Source: Bhargavaea sp. CC-171006
Lineage (GTDB): Bacteria; Bacillota; Bacilli; Bacillales_A; Planococcaceae
DNA length: 64,000 bases
Direction: 5' to 3'
NCBI RefSeq assembly: GCF_009761675.1
Contig: NZ_QUZH01000004.1
Span: forward strand, 62,001 to 126,000
Shown here in pieces: positions 1-8,500 of the stretch. The notes under the pieces were generated by a model. It was given only the letters and a program-made list of their open reading frames with translations. It was not told the origin of the DNA and did no database searches. Position 1 is the first letter of the stretch. The number at the start of each line of letters is the position of its first letter. Both the position numbers and the translations under genes were made by a program.

Positions 1-111
1 CGTCTTCTCCTCAGCCGCATCCTGAACGTCCGCATCTTCCGGGTTCTCCTGCCCGGTGCAGGCGGAAAGCAGTAAAGCTGCGGCACCGATGAGGAACAGG
101 TTCTTCTTCAT
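1..111 (-). CDS. Lipoprotein, N-terminal part only (runs off the window)
   Basis: Only the first 37 codons are present. They encode a lysine-start signal peptide, a hydrophobic stretch and a lipobox LSAC at residues 15-18, followed by an acidic Glu/Asp-rich linker, so the protein should be a lipid-anchored extracellular protein. The ATG at 111 is preceded by GAAAGGGGG, a good ribosome binding site. It is divergent from hisC. The visible part does not reveal the mature domain, so no function can be given. Confidence 0.85.
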   Translation of the reverse strand, partial: MKKNLFLIGAAALLLSACTGQENPEDADVQDAAEEKT

Positions 112-159
112 TTTCAGGTATCCCCCTTTCACTAAACTTTTCTTTACCCCGTCATGCCG

Positions 160-188
160 TTGACAACACCTTCAGCTTCAGATAACTT
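160..188 (+). promoter_or_regulatory. Putative sigma-A promoter of hisC
   Basis: TTGACA at 160-165, a 17-bp spacer, then TAACTT at 183-188. The -35 is a perfect match and the -10 is poor (3 of 6). It lies about 40 bp before the hisC start, between divergent genes. Confidence 0.5.
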
Positions 189-227
189 TATTGTAGTAAA
201 TCACTAAAGCAACAGGGAGCGATCGGA

Positions 228-1292
228 ATGAGCAGATTCTGGAGTGAAATGGCCCGGCGGACGGAACCTTACGTTCCCGGCGAGCAGCTGAACCGGGAGG
301 AAATCATCAAGCTGAATACAAATGAAAACCCCTACCCGCCTGCACCGGGTGTCACGGAGGCGATTCGGGATGCGGCAGAGGGTCTCCGCCTGTATCCGTC
401 GCCGACCGCTGATTCCTTGAGGCAGGCCATTGCAGAAACGGAAGGCCTCAAAGCGGATCATGTCTTTACGGCGAACGGTTCCGATGAAGTCCTCGCGTTT
501 TCCTTCATGGCCTTTTTCAATCCCGGAAAAGCGATCCGCTTCCCCGACGTAACTTATAGCTTCTATCCGGTCTATTCAAATCTGTTCGGGGTTCCATTTG
601 AGGAAATACAGCTTGGCGAAGATTTCTCACTGGATACCGAAGCCTTCACGGGAGCCAAGGGGGGCGTCATTCTGCCGAACCCGAACGCCCCGACCGGAAT
701 CTACGAGCCTCTTGACGTCATCCGCCGCATTCTCCAAGGCAATCCGGATTGCGTCGTCATCATCGATGAAGCGTATATCGACTTTGCCGGTCCTTCAGCA
801 TCTACACTGATCAGCGAATTCGATAACCTCCTCGTCGTCCGGACGACCTCCAAATCAAGATCGCTTGCCGGCCTTCGCGTAGGCTACGCGCTCGGCCAGC
901 CGGAACTGATCGAAGGGCTCATCCGGATCAAGGACTCGTTTAATTCCTACACGATCGACCGGCTGGCACAGGCAGGCGCGGAGGCCGCGTTCAGGGATAC
1001 GGCCTACTTTGAGGAAACGACCGCAAAGATTCTCGCAACCCGCGGCACCTCCGCAATGCGCCTTGCCGAACTTGGATTCACGGTCCTCCCGTCATCGGCT
1101 AATTTCCTCTTCTGCATGCATCCGGAGGCGGATGCCGGAGAGTTATATGCCGGACTCAAATCCCGCAACATCCTCGTCCGCCACTTCGGCAAACCGCGCA
1201 TCAAAGACTATCTGAGGATTACTGTCGGGACCGACGAAGAGATGGATAAGCTGTTCACTGCGCTGGAAGAAATCCTGAACGGAAATCATTGA
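228..1292 (+). CDS. hisC: Histidinol-phosphate aminotransferase
   Basis: This PLP-dependent enzyme converts imidazole acetol phosphate plus glutamate to histidinol phosphate, the seventh step of histidine synthesis; family members often also accept aromatic keto acids. The 354-residue length is typical. Visible landmarks are the N-terminal LNTNENP, NPNAPTG at 151-157, DEAY near 180 and the PLP-binding lysine in TTSKS (about K209). The ATG is preceded by AGGGAGCG. The gene is monocistronic, with its own promoter and a terminator right after the stop, and sits apart from the main his operon. In B. subtilis hisC belongs to the trp/aro operon instead. Confidence 0.96.
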   Translation: MSRFWSEMARRTEPYVPGEQLNREEIIKLNTNENPYPPAPGVTEAIRDAAEGLRLYPSPTADSLRQAIAETEGLKADHVFTANGSDEVLAFSFMAFFNPGKAIRFPDVTYSFYPVYSNLFGVPFEEIQLGEDFSLDTEAFTGAKGGVILPNPNAPTGIYEPLDVIRRILQGNPDCVVIIDEAYIDFAGPSASTLISEFDNLLVVRTTSKSRSLAGLRVGYALGQPELIEGLIRIKDSFNSYTIDRLAQAGAEAAFRDTAYFEETTAKILATRGTSAMRLAELGFTVLPSSANFLFCMHPEADAGELYAGLKSRNILVRHFGKPRIKDYLRITVGTDEEMDKLFTALEEILNGNH

Positions 1293-1300
1293 TAGGCAAA

Positions 1301-1328
1301 CGGCAAGGCCCGCGGGCCTTGCCGTTTT
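1301..1328. terminator. Terminator between hisC and hisJ (bidirectional)
   Basis: Perfect 10-bp stem CGGCAAGGCC/GGCCTTGCCG (1301-1310 with 1315-1324), CGCG loop, then TTTT. It lies between two convergent stops, and the opposite strand also ends in a short T tract. Confidence 0.8.
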
Positions 1329-1334
1329 GTCATG

Positions 1335-2117
1335 TCATTCTTTTGCGAATCCGCTTCCGACATCTTCCGGTGAATGGGCGTCCGATCCCGTCTGCAGCTT
1401 CAGCCCGAGCCGCTCCGCTTCTTCCGCTATCCACGGTTCAGGATACGTCTCCCGGTAGTCCGGCTTCCGGAGCCCTGCGTGGTTAAAGTCGAGCACATAG
1501 CCACTTGCGGCCGCTTTTTCCAGGATACCCGTCCAATTAACAGGGTCTGTTTTCGGGCGGATGCGCCTCCGGAATTTGTGGATGAGATTAAGATGTCCGA
1601 GTACCGGCGGGTTCACTTCGCCGAACGGTTTTCCGGCCGCCCTCTCCATCGCCAAGCCATAGGCTTCGTATAGATGTTCCACCCCAACTTCCTCCGCCTT
1701 CTCCTCAAAGGCATCCGCACTGTAGTCGAGGCAGAACCAGCCATCCGGAAGTTTGATGAAATGCACACTTAGGATCGAATGCGCGGCTGCTTCGCTGTGG
1801 TTTTCAAGGAAGCGCCGGGTCTCTTCCTCGTATCCTTCTATATAATCCACCTCGAAACCGCAGCGGACATCCACCCGTCCGGCATACTCCCGGCGCAGCC
1901 TCGCGCCTTCTTCCAGATAGGCACGGACGTTTTCCGGCTTCATCGCACTGTCTTTTTCCGGCACCGGGTCGGTGAATCCTTCCGGAAGCGGCGCGTGCTC
2001 GGTGAAGACAAGGATCCCGATTCCTTTCCTCTCCGCCTCCTTTACATACTCCTCCATCGCCGCGCCCGTGCCATGCGGGCAGTATGGCGAATGGACATGT
2101 CCGTCAATGCTTGTCAT
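1335..2117 (-). CDS. hisJ: Histidinol-phosphatase, PHP family
   Basis: This enzyme hydrolyses histidinol phosphate to histidinol, the step between HisC and HisD. The PHP-type metal motifs are visible: DGHVHSPYC at the N-terminus, TEHAP, then GFEVDY and a C-terminal GSDAHSPEDVG. This is the Bacillus HisJ/HisK type rather than the HAD-type HisB/HisN phosphatase. The ATG at 2117 is preferred because GGGGG lies 6 nt upstream; an in-frame ATG at 2123 abuts that site. The gene is divergent from hisZ and completes the pathway, since no other histidinol phosphatase is in the operon. Family assignment is firm; substrate is inferred from similarity and context. Confidence 0.9.
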   Translation of the reverse strand: MTSIDGHVHSPYCPHGTGAAMEEYVKEAERKGIGILVFTEHAPLPEGFTDPVPEKDSAMKPENVRAYLEEGARLRREYAGRVDVRCGFEVDYIEGYEEETRRFLENHSEAAAHSILSVHFIKLPDGWFCLDYSADAFEEKAEEVGVEHLYEAYGLAMERAAGKPFGEVNPPVLGHLNLIHKFRRRIRPKTDPVNWTGILEKAAASGYVLDFNHAGLRKPDYRETYPEPWIAEEAERLGLKLQTGSDAHSPEDVGSGFAKE

Positions 2118-2130
2118 ATTCATCCCCCTA

Positions 2131-2159
2131 TTGCAATTCTGAATTCTCTATGCTATTAT
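2131..2159 (+). promoter_or_regulatory. Sigma-A promoter of the his operon
   Basis: TTGCAA at 2131-2136, a 17-bp spacer and TATTAT at 2154-2159, with TGC giving an extended -10. The start codon of hisZ is at 2216, so the leader is only about 50 nt, too short for a T-box or a classical attenuator. Confidence 0.65.
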
Positions 2160-2215
2160 TTCACCTATCTACTACTTTATCATGATAAAGTAATGAAGTG
2201 AAGAGGTGTCGACGA

Positions 2216-3043
2216 ATGACTTCATTCATCTATAATCCCGCATTGATCCGACAAAAACAGCTGGAAGTCGAATTTCTGTCGTTTTTCCACGGAAACGGCT
2301 TTGACATCATTGATCTCCCTGTCGTGGAAACATTCGACTGGCCGGCCATGACGGAGGACGATCTCCGGCTTATGCCTCAGCGTGAGTCATGGGTACAGAA
2401 CGGAACGGTCCATGCGCTCCGGCATGACTGGACCAATGCCATTGTCCGCTATCTCCATAAGTACAAGATCAACGCGGAGCGCGCGGTCTACTCCGGCCCG
2501 GTGTTCCACTCCGGCGCGGAAACACGGCAGCTAGGCATGGAAGTGTTCTCGGAAAGCACAACCCGCCAGCAAGAGGGACTTTCCTTGATGATCGGGTTCA
2601 TGGACGAGCAGATGAACGACCGGCCAAGGACAGCGGTCATCAGCCATTATGCCCTGCTCCCCATGATCCTCGGTGAAGAAAAAGTGGCGGATCCTGCCAT
2701 CCGCCGTGCGCTGTCCCAGCGGAGCACGTCGGCACTCCGGCAACTGCTCGGAGACCATCCGCTGCTCGACCTCATCGGCGATCAGCCGGAAGCCCAGGTC
2801 CACAAGCTCCGCTCCGTCTTCCCGGAAATCCGCGAGATACTCGGTGAGCTGACCGGATGGGAGGAAACCCTTCGCGAAGCCGGCATCGAGGCGGTCTATC
2901 CAGACATCACCGCGCTCCCGTCACAATCCTATTACGACGGAGTGTTCATCCGCCTCTATGGATCCGGGCGGACAACACCAATCGCATCGGGCGGTCAGTA
3001 CACCGCCCGTTCCAAAGCATTTGGCATGGGGATTTTCTATTAA
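2216..3043 (+). CDS. hisZ: ATP phosphoribosyltransferase regulatory subunit
   Basis: HisZ is a catalytically dead histidyl-tRNA-synthetase paralogue that pairs with the short form of HisG and gives histidine feedback control. The sequence shows the class II core near the N-terminus (PVVETFDW) and a C-terminal SGGQYTARSKAFGMGIFY, like the HisRS motif 3 region. The ATG at 2216 follows AAGAGGTG by 7 nt and is better than a GTG at 2198. At 275 residues it is much shorter than the roughly 390-residue B. subtilis protein, apparently lacking the C-terminal part. It is the first gene of the operon, with hisG 61 bp downstream. Confidence 0.88.
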   Translation: MTSFIYNPALIRQKQLEVEFLSFFHGNGFDIIDLPVVETFDWPAMTEDDLRLMPQRESWVQNGTVHALRHDWTNAIVRYLHKYKINAERAVYSGPVFHSGAETRQLGMEVFSESTTRQQEGLSLMIGFMDEQMNDRPRTAVISHYALLPMILGEEKVADPAIRRALSQRSTSALRQLLGDHPLLDLIGDQPEAQVHKLRSVFPEIREILGELTGWEETLREAGIEAVYPDITALPSQSYYDGVFIRLYGSGRTTPIASGGQYTARSKAFGMGIFY

Positions 3044-3104
3044 TTTCAAGGCTCGATCCGCAGAATCCTGCAGGAAGCAGCCAATCAGACAAAAGGATGA
3101 TTCC

Positions 3105-3707
3105 ATGATTACCATCGCACTTTCAAAAGGCCGCCAGCTAAAGGACTTCCTTGCCTACCTGGATGAAAACGGCCACCCGCGCTGGCACGGCGCGCTAAAG
3201 GCGGCACAGCGCGAACTGCTCGTCGAAACAAACGGCATCCGCTTCCTTCTTGTAAAGGGGGATGATGTACCGACCTACGTCGAGGAAGGCATCGCCGATC
3301 TCGGCATCACAGGAAGCGACATCCTTGCCGAGTATGATGCAGACGTGAACGAGCTGCTGGAGCTGCCGTTCGGCTACTGCTACTTCGCGATCGCCTCCGG
3401 GGAGGAACTCCCCGAATACAAGACAATCGCCACTAAATATGTGAACTACTCCCGCTCCGTCTTCGAGCGTTCCGAAAAGCCTGTAAAGATCATCAAGCTG
3501 AATGGCTCCGTCGAGCTCGCGGCGGTGATCGGCATGGCGGATGCGATCGTCGACATCGTCCAATCGGGAGAAACGCTCCGGATGAACGGCCTCCAGGAAC
3601 GCGTCCGGCTCGATGCAATCAGCGCAAGGCTGATTGCAAACAAGCACGCTTTCTTCACAAAGTCGGCGGAAATCCGCTCATTTATGAATGAATTGAAGGT
3701 GAACTGA
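3105..3707 (+). CDS. hisG: ATP phosphoribosyltransferase, short form catalytic subunit
   Basis: HisG condenses ATP and PRPP to phosphoribosyl-ATP, the committed step of histidine synthesis. The 200-residue length and the lack of a C-terminal regulatory domain mark it as HisG-S, which needs HisZ. Visible features are MITIALSKGR at the N-terminus, the GITGSDIL region, and the PRPP loop region AIVDIVQSGETLR. The ATG at 3105 follows AAAGGATG; upstream in-frame codons overlap hisZ and are not used. The stop is directly followed by the hisD start. Confidence 0.95.
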   Translation: MITIALSKGRQLKDFLAYLDENGHPRWHGALKAAQRELLVETNGIRFLLVKGDDVPTYVEEGIADLGITGSDILAEYDADVNELLELPFGYCYFAIASGEELPEYKTIATKYVNYSRSVFERSEKPVKIIKLNGSVELAAVIGMADAIVDIVQSGETLRMNGLQERVRLDAISARLIANKHAFFTKSAEIRSFMNELKVN

Positions 3708-4955
3708 ATGCAGACCGCGCAGCAATTCAAACAATCCTATCGCCAAGCCGGCCCGGGCGATTATGACATCTCAGGCCGTGTTCTGGACATCATCCGGGAC
3801 GTCCGTGAAAACGGCGATGAGGCGCTTGCCCGCTACACCAAACAGTTTGATGGTGAAGAGTCGGAAGTCCGTGAAATAACGGCCGATGAACTGAAAGCGG
3901 CATTTGAGTCTATTCCGGACGAGCTCCGGCAAGCCCTCATCACCGCCAAGAAAAACATCGAAACATACCAGACCAAGATCAAATGGCAGCCGGCAGAGCC
4001 TGAAGGCTTTTATCCCGTATTCCACCCGATCGGCCGCGTCGGCATTTATGTGCCCGGCGGCAAGGCGAATTATCCATCGACTGTTCTCATGACGGCAGTC
4101 CCCGCGAAAGTCGCGGGGGTCCGGAGCATCACCGTCGTCACCCCGCCTCCGGGCAACCCGGCGACATTGGCCGCGTGCCATTTGTGCGGAATCGACCATG
4201 TCTACACGGTCGGCGGTGTCCAGGGAATCTCCGCCCTCGCCTACGGAACTGAAACAATCGGGCGGGTCGACAAGATCTGCGGACCCGGCAATGCGTATGT
4301 CGCGATGGCCAAAAAGCTCGTATACGGTGACGTCGGCATCGATTCCGTCGCAGGGCCGAGCGAGCTCGCTATCGTCGTGGACAAATCGTCCAATGCAGAA
4401 TGGGCTGCGCTCGATCTGCTCGCACAGGCCGAACATGATGAACAGGCACGGACATACCTGATTTCACTGGACGGGGACAAGCTGGAAGAAGTCGGACAGC
4501 TTGCTGTCCGGTTCGCCGAAGAAGCCCCGCGAAGTGAGATCATCAAAAAGAGTTTGGCCGACAATCACTGGGCAATCCTTGCAGAAAACCGCACCGAAGC
4601 GGTGGATCTGCTCAACTTCATCGCACCGGAGCACGCAGCCGTGCAGACGGAAGATGCCGAAAGCTATGCGGAAGACGTGACCAATGCCGGCGCCCTCTTT
4701 GTCGGCGGGTATTCCCCGGAAGCGGTCGGCGATTATTCCGCCGGACCGAGCCACGTGCTCCCGACCGGCGGCAACGCCCGCTTCCAGTCAGGACTGTCCG
4801 TAAACGATTTCCTGACGGCGAATGCGGTCATCCGCGTTGATCAGGCGGACTACCGCCGCTATGCCGAGGCAGGAATCCCGATTGCCAAAGCTGAAGAACT
4901 GTATGCACACGCGGCTTCGATGGAAGCCCGCCTGAACGGAGGAAGTGACGACTGA
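3708..4955 (+). CDS. hisD: Histidinol dehydrogenase
   Basis: HisD carries out the last two steps, oxidising L-histidinol to histidine with two NAD+ via a zinc-bound aldehyde intermediate. The 415-residue length is normal. Recognisable blocks are GRVGIYVPGG near 105, KICGPGNAYV, AGPSE, LLAQAEHDE with the zinc/base histidine, and the C-terminal YSAGPSHVLPT. The start codon immediately follows the hisG stop and GAAGGTGA precedes it. The stop TGA overlaps the hisB ATG by one base, implying translational coupling. Confidence 0.96.
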   Translation: MQTAQQFKQSYRQAGPGDYDISGRVLDIIRDVRENGDEALARYTKQFDGEESEVREITADELKAAFESIPDELRQALITAKKNIETYQTKIKWQPAEPEGFYPVFHPIGRVGIYVPGGKANYPSTVLMTAVPAKVAGVRSITVVTPPPGNPATLAACHLCGIDHVYTVGGVQGISALAYGTETIGRVDKICGPGNAYVAMAKKLVYGDVGIDSVAGPSELAIVVDKSSNAEWAALDLLAQAEHDEQARTYLISLDGDKLEEVGQLAVRFAEEAPRSEIIKKSLADNHWAILAENRTEAVDLLNFIAPEHAAVQTEDAESYAEDVTNAGALFVGGYSPEAVGDYSAGPSHVLPTGGNARFQSGLSVNDFLTANAVIRVDQADYRRYAEAGIPIAKAEELYAHAASMEARLNGGSDD

Positions 4956-5527
4956 TGGCAAGCTATGAACGCAAGACCAAAGAAACCGAAATCCGCATGG
5001 AACTCAATAAAGGAACCGGCGAATCCAGCATTGCAACCGGCGTCGGGTTCCTCGACCACATGCTGACGCTGTTCGCTTTCCATTCCGGACTGGAGCTTGA
5101 TGTGGAAGTGAACGGAGACACCCAGGTCGATGATCACCACACGACGGAAGACACGGGCATCGTGCTCGGCCAGTTGCTCCGGGAAGTGATGGGCGACAAA
5201 TCCGATATCCGCCGCTACGGCACATCCTATGTACCGATGGATGAAACGCTCACCCGCACCGTCATCGATATCAGCGGACGCCCGTACCTGAGCTTTAATG
5301 CGGAAATCTCCCGGGAGAAAGTCGGCACATTTGATACTGAACTGACCGAAGAGTTTTTCCGCGCCCTCGTCATGAATGCCGGTCTCACCGTCCATATGGA
5401 CCTGATCCGCGGCGGCAACGCCCATCACGAGATCGAGTCGTTCTTTAAATCGTTTGCCCGTGCGCTGCGCGAAGCGATGCAGCCGGGCGACGGGCGGCTC
5501 GCATCGACAAAGGGGCTCCTCGCATGA
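4955..5527 (+). CDS. hisB: Imidazoleglycerol-phosphate dehydratase
   Basis: This Mn-dependent enzyme dehydrates imidazole glycerol phosphate to imidazole acetol phosphate. At 190 residues it is the monofunctional form, without the phosphatase domain found in enterobacteria, consistent with the separate hisJ. The signature histidine clusters are present: GFLDHML near 28-34, DDHHTTEDTGI near 52-62, and GNAHHEIESFFK near the C-terminus. It overlaps hisD by one base and hisH by four. Confidence 0.96.
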   Translation: MASYERKTKETEIRMELNKGTGESSIATGVGFLDHMLTLFAFHSGLELDVEVNGDTQVDDHHTTEDTGIVLGQLLREVMGDKSDIRRYGTSYVPMDETLTRTVIDISGRPYLSFNAEISREKVGTFDTELTEEFFRALVMNAGLTVHMDLIRGGNAHHEIESFFKSFARALREAMQPGDGRLASTKGLLA

Positions 5528-6171
5528 ATGGACAAGAAACAGCAACTCCGGGCCTGACTGACGGCCGCCGCATCGCCATCGTCGACTACGGCCTCGGCAA
5601 TGTCGCGAACGTTCGGAGGGCATTGGAGTTTCTCGGCCACCGGGTGGAACTGACGAAAGATCCGGATGTGCTCCGGAGAGCGGATGTCCTGATCCTGCCG
5701 GGCGTCGGCCACTTTGCCGATGCGATGAGGCGACTGGAATCGGACGGGCTCATCCCAATCCTGACCGAGCTGAAAGAGGACAAGCCGCTCGTCGGCATCT
5801 GTCTCGGCATGCAGCTTTTGTTTGAGCACAGCGAGGAAGGCAATGTGGAAGGACTTGGTTTCATCCCCGGTGATATCACCCGGATCGAAACCCGCCTCCC
5901 CGTCCCCCACCTCGGCTGGAACGCACTTGTAAGCGAACGTCCTGAGCTGACCGGCAAGGATATGTACTTTATCCATACCTATAAAGCGGCACCCGGGCCG
6001 CACACGGTCGCAACCGCCGACTACGGCGGCGAAACCGTCACGGCGATCGTCCAACATAGACAGCTGATCGGCATCCAGTTCCACCCAGAAAAAAGCGGGG
6101 ATGCGGGACTGGTACTGTTGCAGCAGGCCGTCACGGAAGGGTTTTTGGAAAATGAGGAGGCATCCGAATGA
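5524..6171 (+). CDS. hisH: Imidazole glycerol phosphate synthase, glutaminase subunit
   Basis: HisH hydrolyses glutamine and channels ammonia into HisF. It is a class I glutamine amidotransferase of 215 residues. The nucleophile Cys93 is in GICLGMQ, and the His-Glu pair is in QFHPEKS near residue 189. The ATG overlaps the hisB stop (ATGA). About ten extra residues precede the usual IVDYGLGN start, a harmless extension. The last four bases overlap hisA. Confidence 0.95.
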   Translation: MNGQETATPGLTDGRRIAIVDYGLGNVANVRRALEFLGHRVELTKDPDVLRRADVLILPGVGHFADAMRRLESDGLIPILTELKEDKPLVGICLGMQLLFEHSEEGNVEGLGFIPGDITRIETRLPVPHLGWNALVSERPELTGKDMYFIHTYKAAPGPHTVATADYGGETVTAIVQHRQLIGIQFHPEKSGDAGLVLLQQAVTEGFLENEEASE

Positions 6172-6872
6172 TCGAGATCTGGCCGGCGATAGACATTATC
6201 GATTCACAGAACGTCCGCCTGACAGAAGGCGACTATGATACAAAAGCGGCAATGGGCCGCACTCCGCTTGAAGCGGTGGCCTTTTATTCCGAACAGCCTC
6301 GCGTCGGGCGCATCCATACCGTCGACCTGATCGGTGCGAAGGAGAAAAAACCGGCCGAGATGGACCTGTTCCGGGACATCATCAAGGCGACGGAACTCCC
6401 TGTCGAGATCGGCGGAGGCATCCGCTCCGTGGAAACGATCCGCGAGTATCTCGACATGGGCGCCGGTTACCTAGTCATCGGCACAAAAGGGCTGACAGAG
6501 CCTGAATGGCTGATTAGAATGAGCCGAAAATACCCGGGCAAACTGTTGCTCGGATTGGATGCCCGCGGCGACAAAGTCGCCCTGAACGGCTGGCTTGAGA
6601 CCGCAGAGACCACGGTCTTTGAAATGCTCGAGCGCCTCGACGGTGCGGAAATCGGCGGCGTCATCTACACCGACATCGCCCGTGACGGGCGCATGGAAGG
6701 CCCAAATGTGGAGATGACCGGCAAACTGGCGAAAGCCTCGAAATGGCCGGTCACCGCATCCGGCGGCGTCCGGAACGGCAGCGACCTTGCCGCGCTTGAA
6801 GCGGAAGGCGTTGCCGCAGCGATCGTCGGGAAAGCGGCGAACACGGATGAGTTTTGGGAGAGTATCCGGTGA
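6168..6872 (+). CDS. hisA: ProFAR isomerase (phosphoribosylformimino-AICAR-P isomerase)
   Basis: HisA opens the ribose ring of ProFAR to give PRFAR by an Amadori rearrangement. It is a (beta/alpha)8 barrel of 234 residues with the first catalytic Asp in WPAIDIIDSQNVRL (about D8), the phosphate-binding GGGIRS near 84 and a second site at ASGGVRNGSD. The catalytic aspartate in the middle is in YTDIARDG. It overlaps hisH by four bases. Downstream, the operon is interrupted by 165 bp with a phased repeat array before hisF. Confidence 0.95.
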   Translation: MIEIWPAIDIIDSQNVRLTEGDYDTKAAMGRTPLEAVAFYSEQPRVGRIHTVDLIGAKEKKPAEMDLFRDIIKATELPVEIGGGIRSVETIREYLDMGAGYLVIGTKGLTEPEWLIRMSRKYPGKLLLGLDARGDKVALNGWLETAETTVFEMLERLDGAEIGGVIYTDIARDGRMEGPNVEMTGKLAKASKWPVTASGGVRNGSDLAALEAEGVAAAIVGKAANTDEFWESIR

Positions 6873-6887
6873 GGGTTCGGCAGGCTG

Positions 6888-7004
6888 AATGACGAAATTG
6901 GGCGCGTGAATGAAGAAACTGCGGGCCCGAATGACGAAATTGGATGTGTGAATGACGAAACTTTAGCTCCGAATGACGAAACCGGACTCTTCAACAATGA
7001 AATA
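6888..7004 (+). repeat. 21-bp-phased repeat array, AATGACGAAAYY core
   Basis: Six cores begin at 6888, 6909, 6930, 6951, 6972 and 6993, exactly 21 bp apart. The consensus is AATGACGAAAYY followed by nine variable bases; copies 2 and 6 are degenerate. It fills the hisA-hisF gap, the only long gap inside the operon. The frame is open only because 21 is a multiple of three, which creates a false N-terminal extension of hisF. The same core occurs in an inverted array at 37295-37480. Confidence 0.9.
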
Positions 7005-7037
7005 GGTACCAATATGCAGCCGAAAGGAGTGTCACAC

Positions 7038-7826
7038 ATGATCAAAAAACGCATCATCCCCTGCCTGGACGTAAAAAACGGCCGGGTCGTCAAGGGCATC
7101 AACTTCAAGGGACTCCGCGACATCGGCGATCCGGTGGAGCTTGCCGCACGGTACAACGCAGCCGGCGCCGACGAACTGGTCTTCCTTGATGTCTCTGCGA
7201 CCGATGAAGGCCACGACCTTATGCTCGACGTCATCAAGCGCACGGCGGAAGTGCTGTTCATCCCGCTCGCCATCGGCGGCGGAATCCGCACGGCTGACGA
7301 TATCGGGCGCCTCCTCAAGGCCGGTGCCGACAAGGTAAGCATCAACTCCGCGGCGCTTGCCCGTCCTGAACTGATCCGCGAAGCGGCAGAACGCTTCGGC
7401 AGCCAGTGCGTCTGTCTGTCGGTTGATGCCGGCTGGGACGAGGAAGCGCAGGACTGGTTCTGCTTTACCCACGGAGGCAAGAAAAAGACTGATATCCGCG
7501 TCCTTGACTGGGTCACCGAAGGAGAAAAGCTCGGGGCCGGCGAGATCCTCCTGACTAGTATGGAAGCCGATGGCACGAAGGACGGTTTCGACCTCCCCCT
7601 CTTGAAAGCGGTGGAAAAAGCCGTCACCGTCCCGGTCATTGCATCCGGCGGCGCCGGCAATGCCGATGACTTTGTCGAGCTGTTCCGCGAAACGGATGTG
7701 TCTGCAGGACTTGCCGCATCCATCTTCCACAATGAAGAAACAACCGTCGGCGAGGTCAAGTCCCTCCTATCGGATGCCGGCATTCCGGTCCGCCTGACGG
7801 CCGGAGGTGTGCCGAATGAAGCCTGA
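7038..7826 (+). CDS. hisF: Imidazole glycerol phosphate synthase, cyclase subunit
   Basis: HisF joins ammonia from HisH with PRFAR to yield imidazole glycerol phosphate and AICAR. It is a 262-residue (beta/alpha)8 barrel. The first catalytic aspartate is in IIPCLDVKNGR (D11), the second in SVDAGWD, with phosphate-binding loops GGGIRTADD and ASGGAGNADD. The ATG at 7038 follows AAAGGAGT. Upstream in-frame sequence is the 21-bp repeat array, not coding sequence. It overlaps hisI by 11 bases. Confidence 0.95.
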   Translation: MIKKRIIPCLDVKNGRVVKGINFKGLRDIGDPVELAARYNAAGADELVFLDVSATDEGHDLMLDVIKRTAEVLFIPLAIGGGIRTADDIGRLLKAGADKVSINSAALARPELIREAAERFGSQCVCLSVDAGWDEEAQDWFCFTHGGKKKTDIRVLDWVTEGEKLGAGEILLTSMEADGTKDGFDLPLLKAVEKAVTVPVIASGGAGNADDFVELFRETDVSAGLAASIFHNEETTVGEVKSLLSDAGIPVRLTAGGVPNEA

Positions 7827-8439
7827 CTTTTCCAAGGGGCTCATCCCGGCAGTGCTTCAGCACTGGACGGACCACACCGTCCTCATGCTCGGCTACATGA
7901 ACGAGGAAGCCTACGATAAGACGCTGGAAGACGGCGTCGTCTGGTTTTACTCCCGCAGCAAGGAACGCCTCTGGAAAAAAGGCGAATCCAGCGGACATAT
8001 CCAGCGCGTCAAATCGATGACGCTCGACTGCGACGAAGACACCCTCCTGATCCAAGTGGAACCGGTGGGCCCTACATGCCACACCGGAACGAAAAGCTGC
8101 TTCGGTGATGAACCTGCTTCCCCGCTCCTATCGCTCGAAGCCATGATCCGTGTCCGTCAGTCGGATGCCGACGAAGGATCGTATACCAACTATCTTCTCG
8201 GCAAGGGACTCGACAAAATCGCGAAAAAGTTCGGCGAAGAAAGCTTCGAAGTGGTCATCGCAGCGATGAAGCGCGACCGCGAAGAGTTGAAAAACGAGAC
8301 CGCTGACCTGCTTTATCATCTGTTCGTCCTGCTGCGTGAACAGGGCATCGACTTCAATGAAGTCGAGCAAGTTCTCCACGAACGCCACTCCAAGAAAAAC
8401 AACTTCAAGGGAGAGCGGCAGGACGTGGAGAAATGGTGA
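7816..8439 (+). CDS. hisI: Bifunctional phosphoribosyl-AMP cyclohydrolase / phosphoribosyl-ATP pyrophosphatase
   Basis: This fusion (HisIE) catalyses the second and third steps of histidine synthesis. Residues 1 to about 115 form the cyclohydrolase domain with the metal-binding LDCDEDTLL and a GPTCHTG cysteine. Residues about 120 to 207 form the MazG-like pyrophosphohydrolase with KKFGEESFEVVIA and ETADLLYHL. The ATG at 7816 is preceded by GGAGGTGT; an upstream GTG at 7807 overlaps that site. It is the last gene of the operon and is followed by a terminator. Confidence 0.95.
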   Translation: MKPDFSKGLIPAVLQHWTDHTVLMLGYMNEEAYDKTLEDGVVWFYSRSKERLWKKGESSGHIQRVKSMTLDCDEDTLLIQVEPVGPTCHTGTKSCFGDEPASPLLSLEAMIRVRQSDADEGSYTNYLLGKGLDKIAKKFGEESFEVVIAAMKRDREELKNETADLLYHLFVLLREQGIDFNEVEQVLHERHSKKNNFKGERQDVEKW

Positions 8440-8500
8440 ATAGACGCTGACATACTAAGCTGAGACCTAATCCATTGGGCAATTTCATACTGATTAACAA

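Noticed and set aside
2160-2215. T-box or attenuator leader of the his operon
   Set aside because: The leader is only about 50 nt and holds no T-box sequence or terminator.
6888-7004. CRISPR array
   Set aside because: Cores are only about 12 bp with 9-bp linkers at an exact 21-bp step; CRISPR repeats and spacers are each longer, and no cas genes are present.
6906-7037. N-terminal extension of HisF
   Set aside because: The extension is a translation of the 21-bp repeats; the true start at 7038 has a strong ribosome binding site and matches the family N-terminus.
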